A DNA stretch of 64,000 bases. Source: Verrucomicrobiia bacterium. GTDB taxonomy: Bacteria > Verrucomicrobiota > Verrucomicrobiia > Limisphaerales > Pedosphaeraceae. The stretch is taken from NCBI GenBank assembly GCA_036268055.1, contig DATAUW010000017.1, positions 496,001 to 560,000 on the forward strand. Reading direction: 5' to 3'. Of this stretch, positions 26,433 through 35,851 are shown in pieces. The notes below the pieces were generated by a model, which saw only the letters and a program-made list of their open reading frames with translations, was not told the DNA's origin and did no database searches. How positions within the stretch are numbered: the stretch's first letter is position 1; each line of letters begins with the position of its first letter. A program made the translations under genes and the position numbers.

Positions 26433-29400
26433 TTACGAAGCCTCATACGCCGCCGCATCCACTCGCGCCGCGCGCCGCCGTTCACGCCAGGCTTTTGCGC
26501 GAACGCGCATGTGCTCAAACGCCAGGTAAACCACCGGCGTCGTATAAAGTGTCAGCACTTGGGAAAACAACAAACCGCCGACAACCGCGATGCCCAGCGG
26601 ACGCCGCAGTTCAGACCCGTTGCCCATTCCAATCGCCAGCGGCAGCGAACCCAGCAACGCCGCCATCGTCGTCATCATGATTGGCCGAAAGCGCACGATG
26701 CACGCCTTATAGATCGCATCTTCGGGACTCAAATTTTCCGCCCGCTCCGCGTCCAGCGCGAAATCAATCATCATGATCGCGTTTTTCTTCACGATGCCCA
26801 TCAGCAAAATAATTCCGATGAACGACACCAGCGAAAGTTCCGAACCGCACACCATCAACGCCACCAGCGCACCCACACCGGCCGACGGCAGCGTGGACAA
26901 AATCGTGATGGGATGAATGAGGCTTTCGTAAAGCATTCCCAGCACGATATACACCGCCACGAGCGCGGCCATTGCGAGCATCGGCATGCTGGAAAGCGAA
27001 TCCTTGAATACCGCCGCCGTGCCCTGAAAACTTCCCTGCACCGTCGAGGGCATGCGCATTTCCTCGGTCACGTGCTGGATCAATTCCGTCGCCTCTCCCA
27101 ATGAAACGCCCGGCGCGAGGTTGAAGGAAATCGTCACCGCCGGAAATTGTCCCTGATGATTCACTGAAAGATAAGCATTGCTCGGCACAAATTTCGCCAC
27201 CGCCGAAAGTGGAATGGAAGATTGCCCGTTGGTCGTCGTCACATAAATTTTCGAGAGCGACGCCGGGTCGAGTTGAAACTTCGGGTCCACTTCGAGAATG
27301 ATGTGATGCTGGCTGTATTGCTCGTAGATCACCGAGACCTGCCGCTGGCCGAAAGCATCGTAAAGTGTGTTGTCCACCACCATCGGCGAGACGCCGAGGC
27401 GCGAGGCCAGGTCGCGATCCACCACCACGTTCGCCTGCAAACCGCGCGTCTGCTCGTCGCTGCTGGCGTCCTTGATCTCTGGCATTTTATTCATGCGGTT
27501 GAGCAACTGGTCGGACCAATGATTCAATTCCTCCAGGTCGCCGCCGGTCAAAGAATATTGATATTGCGCGCGGCCAAATCGTCCACCCACGCGCACGTCC
27601 TGAACCGCCTGCAGGATCAGCGTAATTCCCACGATGTCCGACGTCTTTTTGCGCAACCGTCCGATCAACTGGTCGGCGGAAACGTCGCGTTCCGAAAGTG
27701 GCTTGAGCGTGATGAACATCGAGCCGTTGTTCGCCGTGGAAGCGCCGCCGCCGCTGCCGAGAAATGAGCCCACCGTCGCCACGGCGGGATCACTGAGAAT
27801 GCGTTCAGTCACCCGTCGTTGCAGCTTCGACATCTGCTCGTAAGAAATATCTTGTGAGGCATCGGTCGTGCCGCGAAGCGTGCCGGTGTCCTGTTGCGGC
27901 ACGAAACCTTTTGGCACCACGCCGTAAAGCCATACCGTGGCGATGAACGTCACCAGCGCCAGCAGCAACATGAAATGCTGATGCCGCAGCACCCATTTCA
28001 GTCCACGCGAATAAACTCCCAGCACGAAGTCGAAAGTCGCCTCGCTCGCGCGATAAAATCTTCCCGGCGCCGGATAATCCTTGTCCGGCTTCAAATAGCG
28101 CGAGCACAGCATCGGCGTGAGCGTGAGCGAGATGACGCCGGAAACGAGAATGGCCATCGTCAACGTCATGGCGAATTCATGGAACGTGCGTCCAACCAGC
28201 CCGCCCATGAACAGTAAGGGAATAAATACCGCCACCAGCGACAGGCTCATCGAAACCACCGTGAAGCCGATTTGCTTCGCGCCTTTGAGCGCCGCTTCCA
28301 TCGGTTTTTCACCATGCTCGATGAAGCGATACACATTTTCGATGACCACGATGGCATCGTCCACCACGAAGCCCACGCAAATCGTGATAGCCATCAGGGA
28401 AAGATTATCCATGGTGTAATTCATGAGATACATCGCGCCGAAAGTCCCAGCCAGCGCCAGCGGCACGGTGACGCTCGCGATGAACGTCGGCCAGAATCGC
28501 CGGAGGAAAAGAAAGATGACCATCACGACGAGGAAAATGGTCAGCATGAGGGAAAATTCCACGTCATTCACCGAGGCGCGAATCGTCGTCGTCCGGTCGC
28601 TTAACATCGAAAATTTGATGCCGGGCGGTATCCACGCCTCGATTTGCGGCATGCTCTCCTTGATGCGATCCACCGTTTCGATCACGTTCGCGCCCGGCTG
28701 TTTGAAGATGATGAGAAGCACCGCGCGGTTCGTGCCGTTCCAGCCCGCCTGCCGGTCGTTTTCCACGCCTTCGACGACGTTGCCCAATTCCCGAAGCTGG
28801 ATCGGCACCTTGTTCGACTGCGAAATCAGTAGCGTCTGATAATCGTCCACGTTGGTGAGTTGATCGTTCGAGGCGATGGCAAACGAACGGTCGCTGTCCA
28901 CGCTGCCCTTGGGCAAATCCACATTAACTTCACTGAGCATGGTGCGGATGTCCTCGAGGCCAAGGCCGGTGGAAGCGAGCGCCGCGGGATTCATCTGCAC
29001 CCGCACCGCGGACTTCGCGCCGCCGCCCACCAGCGCCTGGCTCACGCCTTCGATCTGGCTGAGCTTTTGCGCGACGATGTCATTGGCATATTCGTAAATG
29101 CGCGCGAGCGGCAGCGTGTCCGACGTCATGGACATGATCATGATCGGCGCGTCGGCGGGATTGATTTTGCGGTACGTTGGCGGACCGGGCAGGTCAATCG
29201 GCAGGTCGTTCGCCGCCGCGCTGATGGCGGCTTGCACGTCGCGAGCCGCGCCATCAATGTTGCGGTTCAAATCAAATTGCAACGTCACGTTCGCCGAGCC
29301 CAGCGAACTCACCGAGGTCATTTCATTGACGCCCGCGATTTGGCCCAAATGTTTTTCGAGCGGCGCAGCGCAGGACGAAGCCATCGTCGCCGGGTCTGCG

Positions 29401-29558
29401 CCGGGCAGGGACGCCGAGACGGAAATCACCGGCGAATCCACTCGTGGCATGGAAGCGACCGGAAGATATTTATACGCCACGATGCCGAGTAGAAACAAAC
29501 CTGCCGCCAGCAAGGTTGTGCCGACTGGACGGCGGATGAAAGGCTCCGAGATGCTCAT
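26433..29558 (-). CDS. RND-family efflux pump permease (second of pair)
   Basis: 1041 residues, the normal size, of the HAE1/MdtC type. There are twelve membrane helices and two large periplasmic loops. The proton-relay Asp pair is in GFVVDDAIVVIENVYRFIEHGE (helix 4), and PMLCSRYLKP and GIVKKNAIMMIDFALDAERAE are typical. It takes substrates from the periplasm and pushes them to an outer-membrane duct. Its start overlaps the stop of the upstream RND gene by 4 bases. Substrates (drugs, bile-type compounds or metabolites) cannot be assigned. Confidence 0.95.
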   Translation of the reverse strand: MSISEPFIRRPVGTTLLAAGLFLLGIVAYKYLPVASMPRVDSPVISVSASLPGADPATMASSCAAPLEKHLGQIAGVNEMTSVSSLGSANVTLQFDLNRNIDGAARDVQAAISAAANDLPIDLPGPPTYRKINPADAPIMIMSMTSDTLPLARIYEYANDIVAQKLSQIEGVSQALVGGGAKSAVRVQMNPAALASTGLGLEDIRTMLSEVNVDLPKGSVDSDRSFAIASNDQLTNVDDYQTLLISQSNKVPIQLRELGNVVEGVENDRQAGWNGTNRAVLLIIFKQPGANVIETVDRIKESMPQIEAWIPPGIKFSMLSDRTTTIRASVNDVEFSLMLTIFLVVMVIFLFLRRFWPTFIASVTVPLALAGTFGAMYLMNYTMDNLSLMAITICVGFVVDDAIVVIENVYRFIEHGEKPMEAALKGAKQIGFTVVSMSLSLVAVFIPLLFMGGLVGRTFHEFAMTLTMAILVSGVISLTLTPMLCSRYLKPDKDYPAPGRFYRASEATFDFVLGVYSRGLKWVLRHQHFMLLLALVTFIATVWLYGVVPKGFVPQQDTGTLRGTTDASQDISYEQMSKLQRRVTERILSDPAVATVGSFLGSGGGASTANNGSMFITLKPLSERDVSADQLIGRLRKKTSDIVGITLILQAVQDVRVGGRFGRAQYQYSLTGGDLEELNHWSDQLLNRMNKMPEIKDASSDEQTRGLQANVVVDRDLASRLGVSPMVVDNTLYDAFGQRQVSVIYEQYSQHHIILEVDPKFQLDPASLSKIYVTTTNGQSSIPLSAVAKFVPSNAYLSVNHQGQFPAVTISFNLAPGVSLGEATELIQHVTEEMRMPSTVQGSFQGTAAVFKDSLSSMPMLAMAALVAVYIVLGMLYESLIHPITILSTLPSAGVGALVALMVCGSELSLVSFIGIILLMGIVKKNAIMMIDFALDAERAENLSPEDAIYKACIVRFRPIMMTTMAALLGSLPLAIGMGNGSELRRPLGIAVVGGLLFSQVLTLYTTPVVYLAFEHMRVRAKAWRERRRAARVDAAAYEAS

Positions 29559-32500
29559 GCCTGCGCGGGGTTGGGGGCGGGCTGGCCGGTCGGCTGCAAA
29601 TCCTTGGGATCGGTTTTTTTAACGTGTTCGGCATGTTCAGGATTGCCCAGCGCGCCACGTATACGGCGTTCGATGCGGTCGAGATAAAGATAAATCACCG
29701 GCGTGGTGTAGAGCGTGAGAAATTGCGAGAGCAGCAGTCCGCCGACGATGGAGATGCCAAGCGGCTTGCGCAACTCCGACCCGGTGCCGCTTTCCAATGC
29801 CAGCGGCAGCGCGCCGAGCAACGCGGCCATCGTGGTCATCATGATCGGACGGAAGCGCAACAGGCACGCCTGGTAAATGGATTTTTCGGGCGGCAACCCC
29901 TGGTCGCGCTCCGCCTCCAGCGCGAAGTCAATCATCATGATCGCGTTCTTTTTCACGATGCCGATGAGCAAAATAATCCCGATGAGCGCGATCAGCGACA
30001 AGTCCTGATGAAACAGCAGCATCGCCAGCAGCGCACCCACGCCCGCCGACGGGAGACTCGACAAAATCGTGATCGGATGGATGTAACTTTCATACAACAC
30101 GCCGAGCACGATGTAGATCACCACGATCGCCGCGAGCAGCAGATACGGCTCGCTCTTGAGCGACGAACGGAATTCCGCCGCGCTGCCGGAGAAGGTGGTG
30201 GTCACGGTTTGCGGCATGCCGATATCGGTCTGCGCTTTTTGGATGGCATCCACCGCCGCGCCCAGCGAACTGCCGGGACTCAAGTTAAATGAAAGTGTGA
30301 CGGCGGGAAATTGTCCTTCGTGGCTGATGGCGAGCGGCGCAGGGACTTGCCGCAAATGCGCGATCGCGCTGAGCGGAACCATTTGTCCGGTCGTGGACTT
30401 CACGTAAATTTTCGCCAGCGCATCAGGCGTCAGTTGGAAACTCGGCTGCGCTTCGAGAATGACACGATACTGGTTGAGCTGGGTGAAAATGATCGAAACC
30501 TGGCGCTGGCCGAACGCGTCGTAGAGCGTGCCGTCAATCGTCGCCGGCAAAATATTCAGGCGCGAAGCCTGGCTGCGGTCCACATCAATGAATAATTGCA
30601 ACCCGCTCGATTGCTGGTCCGAAGCGGAATCCGCGAGTTCCGGTAACGACTGCATTTTCGCGAGCAACTGCGGCGCCCATTCGGCGAGTTCATCGCTGTC
30701 GGCATCCTGCAAGGTATATTGATATTGCGTGCGGCTGACCCGGCTATCAATTTGCACGTCCTGGGCGGCCTGCATGTAAAGCGAAATGCCCTGGACGTTC
30801 TTGGTCGCGTCGCGCAACCGGTCAATGATTTCCTGCGCGTTGGATTTGCGGTTGTCGCGCGGCTTCAAATTGATGTAGATGCGCCCGCTGTTGACGGTGG
30901 CGTTCACCGTGCCCGCGCCGACGAACGACGCCACCGACGCCACGTCCTGATCGCGCGCCACGATCTCCGCGATCTGTCGCTGCCGCTCGACCATCGCCTT
31001 GTAGGAAATCGTTTGTGAGGCATCGGTCACGCCGGTGATAAGGCCGGTGTCCTGCTGCGGCAACAAGCCCTTCGGCACAATGACATAAAGCCAGATCGTG
31101 GCAATCAGCGTGGCCACCGCAACCATCAAGGTAAAAAATTGATGGCGCAAAACCCATTTCAACCCCGTCTCATAAGCGTCGAGCATGCGCTGAAACATGT
31201 TTTCGGTGACATGATAAAACCGGCCGTGCTTGCTCTCATCTTCCGGCTGCAAAAATCGCGCGCACAACATCGGCGTGAGCGTGAGCGAGACGACCGCCGA
31301 GACGCCCACCGCCACGCTCAGGGTGATGGCGAATTCGCGGAACAACCGACCCACGATTCCCGTCATGAAGAGCAGGGGAATGAACACCGCCACCAGCGAA
31401 ATACTCAGCGAGATCACCGTAAAACCGATTTGCTTCGCCCCTTTAAGCGCGGCTTCCAGCGGCGCTTCGCCCGCCTCGATGAAGCGGACGATATTCTCGA
31501 TCATGACGATGGCGTCATCCACCACGAAGCCCGTGGAAATCGTCAACGCCATCAGCGAAAGATTGTCGAGGCTGAAGCCCGCGAGCTTCATGATGCCGAA
31601 CGTCCCGATGACCGCGAGCGGCAAGGCGATGCTCGTGATCAGCGTCGCGCGCAGCTTGCGCAGGAAAACAAAAATCACCATCACGACCAGGGCCACGGTG
31701 AGGATGAGCGTGAATTGCACGTCGGCAATCGAGGCGCGAATCGTTTCCGTGCGATCAGAGAAAATTCCAACCTTGACCGCTGGTGGAATGGACGTGCGCA
31801 ATTTCGGCAGCAGCGCCTTCACGCGATCGGCGGTCTGGATGATGTTCGCGCCGGGCTGGCGTTGAATATCGAGCAGCACCGCCGGATGGTCGCCCACCCA
31901 CGCGCCGAGCCGCACATTTTCCACGCTGTCAATCGCTTTGCCGATGTCCTTCAACCGCACCGGCGAACCGTTTTTGTAGGCGACGATGACATTCGCATAT
32001 TCGTCCGCGGAAAAAATCTGGTCGTTGACGCCGATGGAATACGATTGCTTCGCGCCGTCGAAACTTCCCTTGGGCACGTTGATGTTATTATTCATCAGGG
32101 CGGTGCGGATATCTTCGAGCCCGATGCCCAGCGAGGCGACTTGCGCGGGGTTGACCTGGATGCGCACGGCAGGTTTTTGATTGCCTTCGATCGTGACCAA
32201 ACCGACGCCGCTGACTTCGCTCAATTTTTGCGCGAGCACCGTGTCGGCGAGATCGTTGACTTTTTCGAGCGGCAATGAGTCGGAGGAAATTTCCAGCGTG
32301 AGAATCGGCGTGTCGGCGGGATTGACTTTGCTGTAAACCGGCGGGCTGGGCATCGTCGTGGGCAGGACACCGCGCGCGGCATTCATCGCGGCCTGCACGT
32401 CCTGGGCGGCGGCGTCAATATCGCGGTCGAGGACAAATTGCAACGTGATATTCGCCGTGCCGAACGAACTGATCGAAGTCATCTGCTGCAAACCGCTGAT

Positions 32501-32719
32501 TTCGCCGAACTGCGTTTCCAGTGGCGTGGTGACGGACGAGGCCATCACGTCCGGGCCCGCGCCGGGATACTGCGCGGTCACCTGGATGGTGGGAAAATCA
32601 ACCGGCGGCAGCGCGGAGATGGGCAGCAAAAAATAGCCGAGCATCCCCATGATGATGACGCCCGCCATGAGCAGGGACGTGGCGATCGGCCGATGAATGA
32701 AAGGCTCGGAGATGTTCAC
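29555..32719 (-). CDS. RND-family efflux pump permease (first of pair)
   Basis: 1054 residues, HAE1/MdtB type. It shows STGFVVDDAIVMIENIVRFIEAGE with the Asp pair, PMLCARFLQP and GIVKKNAIMMIDFALEAERDQ. The N-terminus MNISEPFIHRPIATSLLMAGV is the standard cytoplasmic helix. It overlaps the adaptor gene upstream and the second pump gene downstream by 4 bases each. Two tandem RND pumps behind one adaptor is the MdtABC layout, in which the two pumps form mixed trimers. Confidence 0.95.
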   Translation of the reverse strand: MNISEPFIHRPIATSLLMAGVIIMGMLGYFLLPISALPPVDFPTIQVTAQYPGAGPDVMASSVTTPLETQFGEISGLQQMTSISSFGTANITLQFVLDRDIDAAAQDVQAAMNAARGVLPTTMPSPPVYSKVNPADTPILTLEISSDSLPLEKVNDLADTVLAQKLSEVSGVGLVTIEGNQKPAVRIQVNPAQVASLGIGLEDIRTALMNNNINVPKGSFDGAKQSYSIGVNDQIFSADEYANVIVAYKNGSPVRLKDIGKAIDSVENVRLGAWVGDHPAVLLDIQRQPGANIIQTADRVKALLPKLRTSIPPAVKVGIFSDRTETIRASIADVQFTLILTVALVVMVIFVFLRKLRATLITSIALPLAVIGTFGIMKLAGFSLDNLSLMALTISTGFVVDDAIVMIENIVRFIEAGEAPLEAALKGAKQIGFTVISLSISLVAVFIPLLFMTGIVGRLFREFAITLSVAVGVSAVVSLTLTPMLCARFLQPEDESKHGRFYHVTENMFQRMLDAYETGLKWVLRHQFFTLMVAVATLIATIWLYVIVPKGLLPQQDTGLITGVTDASQTISYKAMVERQRQIAEIVARDQDVASVASFVGAGTVNATVNSGRIYINLKPRDNRKSNAQEIIDRLRDATKNVQGISLYMQAAQDVQIDSRVSRTQYQYTLQDADSDELAEWAPQLLAKMQSLPELADSASDQQSSGLQLFIDVDRSQASRLNILPATIDGTLYDAFGQRQVSIIFTQLNQYRVILEAQPSFQLTPDALAKIYVKSTTGQMVPLSAIAHLRQVPAPLAISHEGQFPAVTLSFNLSPGSSLGAAVDAIQKAQTDIGMPQTVTTTFSGSAAEFRSSLKSEPYLLLAAIVVIYIVLGVLYESYIHPITILSSLPSAGVGALLAMLLFHQDLSLIALIGIILLIGIVKKNAIMMIDFALEAERDQGLPPEKSIYQACLLRFRPIMMTTMAALLGALPLALESGTGSELRKPLGISIVGGLLLSQFLTLYTTPVIYLYLDRIERRIRGALGNPEHAEHVKKTDPKDLQPTGQPAPNPAQA

Positions 32720-34158
32720 TTCGTGATGTCCTGGGGAGCCGACTCGACATTCGTGCTCTGATCACTCGTGGGCGCGGATTTTTTTGCGCCGTTGGAAACC
32801 CGGATGGGCGAACCGTCCTGCAATTTATACTGTCCGTCGGTGACCACGCGTTGGCCTTTGGTCACGCCGGTCTCAATCAACGCCTGTCCAGCTTCCATCT
32901 GCGATGCGACGGTTACGTTCTGAATCTTCGCCCACATCGTCGGCGCATTCGTGCCCTGGGCCTGAGAATGGGAAGAACCGCCCAATGCGGGTGTGCTGTC
33001 CGCTGCGGAGCCGGCGCTGTTCGCGCCGCGTTTGCCTTTTCCGCCCGCAATGCTATTGGTCGGCTTCACATTGGTGACCACGAAAACGTACGCGCCCGTC
33101 GGGCCGCGCTGGATCGCCGCCTCGGGAACGGTCAAACTATTTAGCCGCATCATCGTCAGCAGGCGGGTGTTCACGAATTCACCCGGCCACAACTGCAAAT
33201 CTTCGTTGGGGAAATTCGCCTTGAGCCGGATCGTGCCGGTGGTGGTGTCAATTTCATTGTCAATCACTGCCAGCGTGCCGGTATCGAGATTGGTTCCGTT
33301 ATCACGGCCAACCGCGAGCACTTTCAATTCATTCGTGGTTTTTTCGTGCTTGTGGATTTGTTCGAGGTCCTGTTCCGGCAAGGTGAACACCACCGAAATA
33401 GGTTTCAACTGCGTGATCACCACGATGCCGCCGAGATCCGCGGCGTGCACAATATTTCCCACGTCCACCAAACGCAAACCGGTGCGGCCATCAATCGGCG
33501 AAACCACCGAGCAATAATCCAGATTCACCTGCGCGGCATCAATCGCCGCCTGGTCGGCATTCACCGCCGCCTGATCCTGAGCGACGAGCGCCTTTTGCGT
33601 GTCATATATTTGTTGTGAATCCACCTTGGCGGCGTACAGATCCGTCTCGCGTTTCATGTCGAGATTCGCGTTATCGAGCAGCGCCTGGTCCTGGCCTTTC
33701 TTCGCCTTCGCTTGATCCAGCGCCGCTTGAAACGGGGCGGGGTCAATAATCGCGAGCACGTCGCCCTTGCGGACGTCCTGGCCCTCGGTGAAATTGATTT
33801 GCTTCAACTGGCCATCCACGCGCACATGCACAGTGACGGTGTTGAAGGCTTGCACAGTTCCAAGGCCGTCCAGATAAACCGGCACGTCGGATTCCTTGAC
33901 GGGGCTGACGACGACCGGGACGGGTTGCTGCGCATTGCGGGCTTGCGCGAGTTGTTTGGCGGCAGCTTCGCGCCGCCGCACGATAGCCAGTCCGATGATC
34001 ACCAGCACTAGGACCACGCCCACGATGACGATCCATTTCAGCGGGCTCGAACGCTTCGGCGGCGGGAGGGCTTTGCGCTCATTTGCGGGATTACCATTGT
34101 TCATTGGTTGAAGTGGACGACGCTGCTGCTCGGTTTCAATTTGGCTTTCAGTTAACAT
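32716..34158 (-). CDS. RND efflux periplasmic adaptor (membrane fusion protein)
   Basis: About 480 residues from ATG 34158; an ATG at 34104 (MNNGNPANERK) is an alternative, and neither has a good ribosome-binding site. One membrane helix (LKWIVIVGVVLVLVIIGLAIV) is followed by the biotinyl-lipoyl halves (VHVRVDGQLKQINFTEGQDVRKGDVLAIID and YCSVVSPIDGRTGLRLVDVGNIV) around an alpha-hairpin (FQAALDQAKAKKGQDQALLDNANLDMKRETDLY) and a beta-barrel (TTGTIRLKANFPNEDLQLWPGEFV). The C-terminal Gly/Ser/Asn-rich stretch is an added linker. No outer-membrane factor is encoded nearby. Confidence 0.93.
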   Translation of the reverse strand: MLTESQIETEQQRRPLQPMNNGNPANERKALPPPKRSSPLKWIVIVGVVLVLVIIGLAIVRRREAAAKQLAQARNAQQPVPVVVSPVKESDVPVYLDGLGTVQAFNTVTVHVRVDGQLKQINFTEGQDVRKGDVLAIIDPAPFQAALDQAKAKKGQDQALLDNANLDMKRETDLYAAKVDSQQIYDTQKALVAQDQAAVNADQAAIDAAQVNLDYCSVVSPIDGRTGLRLVDVGNIVHAADLGGIVVITQLKPISVVFTLPEQDLEQIHKHEKTTNELKVLAVGRDNGTNLDTGTLAVIDNEIDTTTGTIRLKANFPNEDLQLWPGEFVNTRLLTMMRLNSLTVPEAAIQRGPTGAYVFVVTNVKPTNSIAGGKGKRGANSAGSAADSTPALGGSSHSQAQGTNAPTMWAKIQNVTVASQMEAGQALIETGVTKGQRVVTDGQYKLQDGSPIRVSNGAKKSAPTSDQSTNVESAPQDITK

Positions 34159-34594
34159 ATTGCGAACACAAATCAGTGCCCTTACACCTGAAGATACCTG
34201 CAATGCTAATAAGTTACATATTTCATTCACAAAAAGCGCTTCTTGCAAGGCCAAACAATCGCCAACTATTTCCAAAACAACGTAGTATCGCCATGTCGCA
34301 CTTAAACCGCAGCGTATCCGATCGCGCGGGCGCGCCTCAGTTTCTTACAAACCGGAGGGCTCAGGGACCTTAGCCCGGCGTCGAGGAGTGCGAAGCATAT
34401 TCCGGGGTGTTCGTCGCGCGACCCGATCCGGGAGTGGTGCTCAGGCTTATCCCCGTCTAATCTCCGGCATCGTTTCCCAAGTCTGATTCCGTTATTTGCC
34501 TGCCAAAATCGTAAGCTGCGCCCAATGACATTCGCGCATTAAATAAAAACTCGAATCCCAACGTCCAATCTTACAGATTAACCGAGTGTCTAAT
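34159..34594. other. 436-bp divergent intergenic region
   Basis: This region separates the efflux operon from eboD and should hold both promoters. The left half is AT-rich (around 34195-34290), the right half GC-rich. I see no convincing operator, RNA gene or repeat. Confidence 0.5.
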
Positions 34595-35785
34595 ATGTCT
34601 GTCATAGAACGCCATATTCAGGTGGGTTTTCAGCTTCGGGTGTTTTTCACCCGCAGCGTGTTCGCGTCCGCCAATCCGCTGCTTCGCGATATTCTTGCGC
34701 CGGGTGAAGGCAATCGGGTTCACGGTGTTTTGATTGTCCTAGACGAAGCGCTCGCGCAAGCGCGACCGGAAGTGCTGGCGGAAATCGAAAATTATTTTGT
34801 CCACGCCTCACCGCGGTTGAAACTGGTTTGCCCGCCGCTGGTCATTGAAGGCGGTGAGCGCACGAAGAATTCCTACTTTCACGTTTCCGAAATTCATTCG
34901 CACGTGGACCGTTACCATATTGACCGGCATTCGTATTTGCTGGCGATCGGCGGCGGAGCATTGCTCGACATGGCGGGACTGGCGGCATCCACCGCGCACC
35001 GGGGCATCCGGCATGTGCGCCTGCCGACCACGACGCTTAGCCAGGCGGACTCCGGCGTGGGCGTGAAAAACGGCATCAATGCTTTTGGAAAAAAGAATTT
35101 CATCGGCACCTTCACACCGCCATTCGCGGTCGTGAACGATTTTGAAATGTTGCACACGCTCTCGGAACGCGACAAACGCGCCGGTTACGTGGAGGCGGTG
35201 AAGATTGCGCTCATTCGCAGTCGTGAATTTTTTGAGAAGATTGAGGCCGACGCCGAAAAACTCGCTGCGTTCGAGCCGGCCGCGATGGAGGAATTGATTC
35301 AACACTGCGCCGAGTTGCATCTCAATCATGTGGCCATGTCCGGCGATCCGTTTGAATTCGGCTCGGCGCGCCCGCTGGATTTTGGGCATTGGGCTGCGCA
35401 TAAACTGGAGCAACTTTCCGAATACAAAATCCGGCACGGCGAAGCCGTCGCGGTGGGGATCGCGCTGGATGTGATTTACTCGCGCAATATGGGTTTTCTC
35501 GACGCGGCATCGGCGGACCGGGTTTTGAAATTATTGGAGCAACTGGGTTTTGAACTGTTCGCGAATGAGTTGATGCATGTGGATTCCGATCATTCGCTGC
35601 TGGTGTTGAATGGGCTCGAGGAATTTCGCGAGCATCTGGGCGGCGAATTGTCGGTCACGTTGCTCAAGGAAATCGGCCGGGGATTCGAAGTCCATGAATT
35701 GCGGATACCGCAAGTCATCGAGGCGATTTACGAATTGCAGGCGCTCCACGCCAAACGGACAAAAATACTTCGTGCGGCGAGTTGA
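34595..35785 (+). CDS. eboD: EboD, 3-dehydroquinate-synthase-like cyclase of the Ebo cluster
   Basis: 396 residues from ATG 34595 (a GTG nine bases earlier is possible). It has the DHQS fold: GGG-type NAD site YLLAIGGGALLDMAGLAAS, and the metal ligands Glu in AGYVEAVKIALI and two His in FGHWAAHKLEQL and IRHGEAVAVGIA. The segment TLSQADSGVGVKNGINAFGKKNFIGTF and the ending EFREHLGGELSVTLL...GFEVHE are, from memory, characteristic of the EboD group rather than shikimate-pathway AroB. The Ebo gene set (eboA-F) is known from cyanobacteria, algae and other bacteria and is linked to moving a scytonemin precursor to the periplasm. The chemistry is unproven. Confidence 0.87.
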   Translation: MSVIERHIQVGFQLRVFFTRSVFASANPLLRDILAPGEGNRVHGVLIVLDEALAQARPEVLAEIENYFVHASPRLKLVCPPLVIEGGERTKNSYFHVSEIHSHVDRYHIDRHSYLLAIGGGALLDMAGLAASTAHRGIRHVRLPTTTLSQADSGVGVKNGINAFGKKNFIGTFTPPFAVVNDFEMLHTLSERDKRAGYVEAVKIALIRSREFFEKIEADAEKLAAFEPAAMEELIQHCAELHLNHVAMSGDPFEFGSARPLDFGHWAAHKLEQLSEYKIRHGEAVAVGIALDVIYSRNMGFLDAASADRVLKLLEQLGFELFANELMHVDSDHSLLVLNGLEEFREHLGGELSVTLLKEIGRGFEVHELRIPQVIEAIYELQALHAKRTKILRAAS

Positions 35786-35851
35786 GCTAAAGAAAGGTTG
35801 ATTAAAATTCCGTGCGTGTCTTCTCAGGATGCTCTTGGTTAAACTGAAACG

